Source of the DNA: Mycobacterium sp. 1081908.1
GTDB taxonomy: Bacteria; Actinomycetota; Actinomycetes; Mycobacteriales; Mycobacteriaceae
Direction of reading: 5' to 3'
Assembly (NCBI RefSeq): GCF_001673535.1
Contig: NZ_LZLY01000143.1
Coordinates: 1-64,000 of the forward strand
DNA length: 64,000 nt
A program made the position numbers and the translations under genes. The notes beneath the pieces were generated by a model, which searched no databases, was not told the origin of the DNA, and was given only the letters and a program-made list of their open reading frames with translations. Below, in pieces: positions 59,700-64,000 of this stretch; position 1 is the stretch's first letter; every line of letters begins with the position of its first letter.

Positions 59700-60293
59700 A
59701 TGGCCGAGCCGTCCCCGGCTGCCGACGAAACGTTCGGGCTCAACCGCGCCGAGACCGTTGCCGTACCCAATCACGCGGCGTCGGATGAAGCCGACCGCAC
59801 GTCGGCGCGCGACTACGACGACGCCGTCGGGGGCGAACCGCCGGCCGATCGCGAATCATGGAGCGCCACATGGCGTAAGGCCGGCGTGCTACTGATGGGC
59901 GGCCTCGGGTTGGCCGTGGTGATCGTGCTGGGCTTCTGGCTGTTCACCCCGCCGGCGAAGGCACCGCAGCCGGCCGCGCCCAAGCCCGGCTCGACCGCAC
60001 CCGCGGCGCCGTCGGCGTCAGCGGCCGGGCCGTCGTCCATCGTGTCCACGGCGGATCAGGACAACAAATACGTGCAAAACCTGAACGATCACGGCATCTC
60101 GTTTGCCAATCCCGAGGCCGCCATTCACAACGGCAAGGTGGTGTGCGACGACATCCGCCAGGGGATGACGGTGCCACAGATAGTCGGGGCGTTCCGGACG
60201 AGCAATCCGGGGCTCGACGCCGATACCTACGTGACGATCTCCGTCCACGCGTACTGTCCGCAAAACGCCAACCTGGTTGGCCCGGCGTCCTAG
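59700..60293 (+). CDS. Membrane-anchored DUF732 protein (first)
   Basis: A 197-residue protein with a cytosolic acidic N-terminus, one membrane helix (AGVLLMGGLGLAVVIVLGFWLF at about 62-83), a Pro/Ala/Ser linker and an extracytoplasmic DUF732 domain (KYVQNLNDHGISFANPEAAI, GKVVCDDIRQGMTVPQI, VHAYCPQN with the usual cysteine pair). DUF732 function is unknown. ATG 59700 is backed by the -10 box. Confidence 0.78.
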   Translation: MAEPSPAADETFGLNRAETVAVPNHAASDEADRTSARDYDDAVGGEPPADRESWSATWRKAGVLLMGGLGLAVVIVLGFWLFTPPAKAPQPAAPKPGSTAPAAPSASAAGPSSIVSTADQDNKYVQNLNDHGISFANPEAAIHNGKVVCDDIRQGMTVPQIVGAFRTSNPGLDADTYVTISVHAYCPQNANLVGPAS

Positions 60294-60485
60294 GATTCTG
60301 TACGGACCGCCGCCGCCATGACAGACTGCGACATCGGCCATTGACGTGTCGTTGAACTCCGGAGCCGCAAACGGTGCGATATTGATTGGACTTGGGGTTG
60401 CCTGGGGAGCCCGGGCGAGGGGTCGGCGTGATCCACGAAGCGCGCGCGCCCTTGGCGACCATCCGGGAGTCAGAGGAGGCCGTGC

Positions 60486-60953
60486 ATGACGGGCAGCCAA
60501 ACCAGGCAGACGCCGGTTGGGGTCCTCATCGGAGGGGCGGCGCTCGCGGTGGCCGCCCTGGCCGGTCTCATCTCAGTCGGCGTGTACCTGTCACGAGACA
60601 AAACGGCGATGTCGCCCGGGCCGGCAACGGTGACGGTCAGCGCCTCGAGCGCGGCCAACGCCCCGGCCGACGGGGCGGACGCTCAATTCCTGTCCACGCT
60701 GGACAGTTACGGCATCACGGACAGCGGCAAGGCGGCCATCCGCCAGCGGTTCATGGAGCTCGGCCACCACACCTGCTTCCTGATGTTGCCGCCGCGGCCC
60801 GAGCCCCTCGAGTCCACGGTGAACAACATCCTGGCCGCACAGAACCAGGACAAGGCCGCGGGTAACCCGTGGCCGAAGGGGTTCAGTCATGACGACGCCC
60901 TGCATTTGGCCCAGGCCGCCGTCGTTGCGTACTGCCCGGGCGCGGCGAAGTAG
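60486..60953 (+). CDS. Membrane-anchored DUF732 protein (second)
   Basis: A 155-residue protein with a short N-terminus, a membrane helix (VLIGGAALAVAALAGLISVGVYL broken over two parts) and a DUF732 domain (DAQFLSTLDSYGITDSGKAAI, HHTCFLML, AVVAYCPG). GAGGAGG precedes the ATG. It lies 192 bases beyond the first DUF732 gene and is followed at 11 bases by the amidase, so these two may share a wall-related role. Confidence 0.75.
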   Translation: MTGSQTRQTPVGVLIGGAALAVAALAGLISVGVYLSRDKTAMSPGPATVTVSASSAANAPADGADAQFLSTLDSYGITDSGKAAIRQRFMELGHHTCFLMLPPRPEPLESTVNNILAAQNQDKAAGNPWPKGFSHDDALHLAQAAVVAYCPGAAK

Positions 60954-60964
60954 GGGCGTCGGCC

Positions 60965-61651
60965 ATGGACCGCCGTCGGCTGCTCCGGCTGGCGGGCGGT
61001 GTCGGCCTGGCGTCCGTGGTCGGCGCGAAGCCGCAATCGCCGGGGCCCATAACTTCGAGCGCCGCTTCGGCCCAGTTGCTCTGCCGCGACGCCTGGGGCG
61101 CGCGGCCCGCCCGCTCCGGCGGGAAGCCCCACACCATCACCCGCATGACGTTGCACCACGAGGCGGTGGTCCTCGGCGAAAACCGTAATGCCCCAAGCCA
61201 TTTACGTCAGGACCAGCGGTACCACCAAGACGACAAGGGCTGGATCGACATCGCCTATCATGTCGGCGTCGACCGGAACGGCAACATCTACGAACTGCGA
61301 AGCACCGAATTCGCGGGCGACACGGCGACGGACTACAACACGACGGGCCATTTCCTGGTCCTGTGTGAGGGAGACTTCGATCAAGAGGCCGTGTCGGAGG
61401 CCCAGCTTCGATCGGCCGCGCTCGCGTTCGCCTGGGCGGCCCAGAACTTTCGGATCGCGAGCAACACGTTGGCGGGCCATCGCGACCTGGCCGCGACTTC
61501 TTGCCCGGGCGCGAACCTCTATGCCCATCTCTCGTCGGGTGACCTCAAGCGCCGCATCGACGATCTGCTGGCCGCGGGCCCCGTGGACCTGCAACGCTTT
61601 TGCGGGCCCGACGCTGCCGCGAGGGTGGCGGCGATCGAGGCGGGGAACTGA
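60965..61651 (+). CDS. Peptidoglycan-recognition amidase, Tat-exported
   Basis: N-acetylmuramoyl-L-alanine amidase of the PGRP/AmpD type, 228 residues. The N-terminus MDRRRLLRLAGGVGLASVV has a twin-arginine-like signal. Zinc ligands are the first His pair in MTLHHEAVV, and GHRDLAATSCPG supplies the late His and Cys, with IAYHVGVDRNGNIYE between. It cleaves the bond between muramic acid and the stem peptide. It follows the DUF732 gene by 11 bases. Confidence 0.85.
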   Translation: MDRRRLLRLAGGVGLASVVGAKPQSPGPITSSAASAQLLCRDAWGARPARSGGKPHTITRMTLHHEAVVLGENRNAPSHLRQDQRYHQDDKGWIDIAYHVGVDRNGNIYELRSTEFAGDTATDYNTTGHFLVLCEGDFDQEAVSEAQLRSAALAFAWAAQNFRIASNTLAGHRDLAATSCPGANLYAHLSSGDLKRRIDDLLAAGPVDLQRFCGPDAAARVAAIEAGN

Positions 61652-61658
61652 CCGGGGT

Positions 61659-63095
<1,437 letters not shown>

Positions 63096-63289
63096 GGAAT
63101 GCTCCTTCAGTTTTGACGGGGCGCCCGGCGGACCTCGCCAGCGTTTTGTACACCTCGACTATTTCGTCGGCGTGACGAGCTCGAGTCGAACCTGTTGCAC
63201 GCCAGGACTTTCTGCATCCACGCCGCTCCGGTGGCACTACCCGGCACGGTGGCCGATAGTCGTATGAACGAAAAGCGGAAGGCCGAACC

Positions 63290-64000
63290 ATGAAAACGGT
63301 GTCATCGGTTCCCCGGCTCAGGGCACAGATCGACCTGATCGACGAGCGCATGGGGCAACCCGATTCTCGCCCGACGCGCGAGATCATGCACCGCGAAATC
63401 ATCGTCGCCGGTGACGACGCGCTGTCGAGGACGATCGCCGAGGAGCTGCGGGGCGCCGGGGCGCGGATCATCAAGATCACTACCGCCGCCGACCTGCTTG
63501 GCGCCGGGGTGCATCGCGCCCGCGCGGTCGTCTGCGCCGGGCCCAATGACGCGATAAACCTCGAAATCGCGTTGCTGGCAAGGCAATACAGTCCGGATGT
63601 CCGCGTGGTGGCCCGGCTGGCCAACGATGTGCTGCGCGAAGCGGTGTCCACCGTCAACGGCCCCGGCGCGATCCTGGACGTCGCCGAGCTCGCCACGCCG
63701 TCGCTCGTCGAGGCGGTTCTGTCGCGCAACGCGCACCAGTTCCAGACGGCCGGCATCGAATTCGTCGTCTGGGGCGCCGAGGCGCCGCACGACGGGACGC
63801 TGCGCGAGATCTACGGCGACCTCGCGCCGGTGGCGGTGGTCCACGGCAAGCAGTCACCGTCCCCCGGCGAGGTGGTGGCATGCCCGGGACGGGATCAGCG
63901 GGTCTACACCGGCGACTGGACCTCGATGATCGGCGTCAAAGACGAGTTGGAAGCCCGCGGGCTCAAGGTGCCTCCCGCGACCGCCACGCGCTCTCGCCAC
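63290..64000 (+). CDS. NAD-binding TrkA-N-type protein of potassium-channel family (3' end beyond window)
   Basis: The frame is open from ATG 63290 to the last base, 237 codons. It begins MKTVSSVPRLRAQIDLIDER, then a Rossmann-like segment IIVAGDDALSRTIAEELRGAG and IIKITTAADLLGAGV, and a second strand RAVVCAGPNDAINLEIALLAR, as in TrkA-N/RCK regulators of potassium transport (CASTOR/POLLUX-type proteins also fit). No membrane segment is visible in the part present. GGAAGG lies before the ATG. Divergent from glnA. Confidence 0.65.
   Translation, partial: MKTVSSVPRLRAQIDLIDERMGQPDSRPTREIMHREIIVAGDDALSRTIAEELRGAGARIIKITTAADLLGAGVHRARAVVCAGPNDAINLEIALLARQYSPDVRVVARLANDVLREAVSTVNGPGAILDVAELATPSLVEAVLSRNAHQFQTAGIEFVVWGAEAPHDGTLREIYGDLAPVAVVHGKQSPSPGEVVACPGRDQRVYTGDWTSMIGVKDELEARGLKVPPATATRSRH

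Overview
The window is mycobacterial chromosome: high GC, PE and PPE proteins, an MspA-type porin, DUF732 secreted proteins, F420-dependent LLM oxidoreductases, mycofactocin-type SDRs, a 13E12-repeat gene with an SOS box, and many genes whose -10 box sits 6-8 nt before the start codon (leaderless transcripts). Gene order at both ends of the first two thirds matches the M. tuberculosis stretch Rv3061c-Rv3063 (fadE22, ligB, cstA) and Rv3068c-Rv3075c (pgmA, two crcB, LLM oxidoreductase, DUF488, 13E12, CitE-like). The MspA porin and the large accessory block suggest a non-tuberculous, probably slow-growing species; the exact species cannot be read from the sequence.

Layout. 1-7 kb: lipid oxidation (fadE22, an SDR), an ATP-dependent DNA ligase and the CstA peptide/pyruvate transporter. 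7-39 kb: a block of about 32 kb between cstA and pgmA that I do not expect in M. tuberculosis. It holds a small-protein pair, an Hsp70-like ATPase, polyphosphate kinase 2, fatty-acid genes, an MspA porin, a C39-like secreted protein, an exporter, glycogen phosphorylase, PE and PPE proteins, a compact catabolic operon (SDR, acetoacetate-decarboxylase-like protein, two amidohydrolases) divergent from an IclR regulator and followed by an SMP-30 lactonase, a low-GC adenylate cyclase that looks foreign, a Tat-exported DUF1906 protein and a P450. A tRNA-Ala (GGC) lies at its right edge.

39-49 kb: an MFS transporter coupled to pgmA, paired fluoride channels, an MbtK-like acyltransferase, the SOS-controlled 13E12 gene, a DsbA-like protein, a CitE-like lyase and envelope proteins. 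49-57 kb: hemerythrin, SelO, then a TetR regulator with two matching operators controlling two mycofactocin-type SDRs, a double carboxymuconolactone-decarboxylase protein and an aldehyde dehydrogenase; a flavin monooxygenase at the end of this set is truncated. 57-64 kb: two tandem TetR paralogues with a shared operator-like motif, two DUF732 proteins, a peptidoglycan-recognition amidase, a type I glutamine synthetase and a potassium-channel-type NAD-binding protein cut by the window end.

The least understood parts are the IclR-linked catabolic operon (28.0-34.1 kb), the foreign-looking cyclase (34.5-36.0 kb) and the operator pairs before the P450 and the TetR genes. No insertion sequence, CRISPR array or prophage was seen.
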